Below are positions 5,654 to 5,834 of a stretch of DNA of 5,834 nucleotides, in pieces. A program made the translations under genes and the position numbers. The first letter of the stretch is position 1. Every line of letters begins with the position of its first letter. The notes under the pieces are model-generated. The model worked only from the letters and a program-made list of their open reading frames with translations, searched no databases and was not told where the DNA came from. The stretch is from contig WQWK01000136.1 of assembly GCA_009785395.1 (NCBI GenBank), positions 1 to 5,834 of the forward strand, given 5' to 3'. Source of the stretch: Conexibacteraceae bacterium (lineage in GTDB: Bacteria > Actinomycetota > Thermoleophilia > Solirubrobacterales > Solirubrobacteraceae).

Positions 5654-5683
5654 AGAATAGCCCTGTTCTGCCGTTTTGCACAA
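5654..5683 (-). promoter_or_regulatory. Putative clpS promoter, near-leaderless
   Basis: On the - strand, TATTCT (5659-5654) fits the TAnnnT -10 consensus. TTGTGC (5683-5678) lies 18 bases upstream as a weak -35. The predicted transcription start (about 5647) is only a few bases before the ATG at 5644, and no clear Shine-Dalgarno is seen, so a leaderless or nearly leaderless message is expected. Confidence 0.42.
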
Positions 5684-5686
5684 CGG
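5671..5686. promoter_or_regulatory. 16-base imperfect palindrome over the clpS -35 region
   Basis: CCGTTTTGCACAACGG reads the same on both strands except at one symmetric pair of positions (14 of 16 match): arms CCGTT and AACGG around a TGCA centre. It covers the predicted -35 element, where a repressor would act. It does not match the ClgR or actinobacterial LexA boxes as I know them. There is no T-tract, so it is not a good terminator for the upstream gene. Confidence 0.35.
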
Positions 5687-5690
5687 GCGT

Positions 5691-5834
5691 CTATGCCCGG
5701 GCACGACCGGTGCCCCAGTCGAACACGAGCGTCGCCTTGACGCCGCGGAACGCGAACGCCTCCGCGAACCGGTCCATCGATGGATATCGCCTGATGCCGC
5801 GAATCCAGCCCGAGCAGGCAACCCACACCGTTGC
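5691..5834 (-). CDS. C-terminal fragment of an unrecognised protein, 5' end outside the window
   Basis: On the - strand a frame is open from the right edge to TAG 5693-5691, giving 47 residues. The distal half has consistently G/C-ending codons and a sensible composition: YPSMDRFAEAF, then FRGVKATLVFDWGTGRARA at the end. I do not recognise the family. No transmembrane segment or motif stands out, and the fragment is too short for domain assignment. It is preferred over the other two - strand frames here, which are Arg/Ser-rich and run into clpS. The stop lies 46 bases upstream of the clpS start on the same strand, so the two could share a transcript, although a separate clpS promoter fits in that gap. 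It could instead be non-coding or a gene remnant. Confidence 0.45.
   Translation of the reverse strand, partial: ATVWVACSGWIRGIRRYPSMDRFAEAFAFRGVKATLVFDWGTGRARA

Noticed and set aside
5645..5821. 59-residue N-terminal extension of ClpS
   Set aside because: The extra residues are Arg/Ser-rich and unlike ClpS; they would cover a plausible promoter, and ATG 5644 gives the normal family length.
1..5834. Mobile element, CRISPR array, tRNA/rRNA or toxin-antitoxin/defence module
   Set aside because: I found no transposase or integrase motifs, terminal repeats, spaced direct repeats or cloverleaf-like sequence, and no nuclease or antitoxin motifs. The genes look like ordinary chromosomal metabolism, transport and proteostasis.

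Overview
The window is a compact, very GC-rich stretch of bacterial chromosome. GTG starts, strong G/C bias at third codon positions, a probable leaderless promoter and the gene set (crotonyl-CoA carboxylase/reductase, PucR-type regulator, acyl-CoA desaturase, ClpS) suggest a high-GC actinobacterium. A deep-branching lineage such as Thermoleophilia/Solirubrobacterales is my guess from gene flavour, not something the sequence proves.

Layout, left to right. (1) The 3' end of a DHA2-type major facilitator (MFS) exporter on the + strand (2-238). (2) A + strand pair, 288-1919: crotonyl-CoA carboxylase/reductase (ccr), followed after only 3 bases by a small protein of unknown function. (3) A - strand two-gene operon, 4341 down to 1892: a PucR-family regulator whose stop overlaps the start of a 12-helix MFS transporter (ATGA). 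(4) An 86-base divergent intergenic region (4342-4427), much more AT-rich than its surroundings. It and its flank carry three copies of a 9-base motif and a probable leaderless promoter. (5) A + strand acyl-CoA desaturase (4428-5414) with all three histidine boxes and an odd repeated C-terminal tail. (6) clpS on the - strand (5357-5644), of a type resembling cyanobacterial ClpS. (7) The 3' end of an unrecognised - strand reading frame running off the right edge (5691-5834).

How the genes fit together. Ccr makes ethylmalonyl-CoA (C4 assimilation or extender-unit supply); its small partner is translationally coupled but unassigned. The PucR regulator faces the desaturase across a shared promoter region, so it most likely controls membrane-lipid unsaturation, its own operon, or both. 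Both convergent junctions (small protein/MFS and desaturase/clpS) have overlapping coding ends, by 28 and 58 bases, with no convincing intrinsic terminators. No intergenic gap exceeds 90 bases, and I see no RNA genes, mobile elements or CRISPR. Most of the window is ordinary chromosomal sequence. The best leads are the motif set at the divergent promoter, the Ccr-coupled small protein, and the desaturase/clpS 3' junction.
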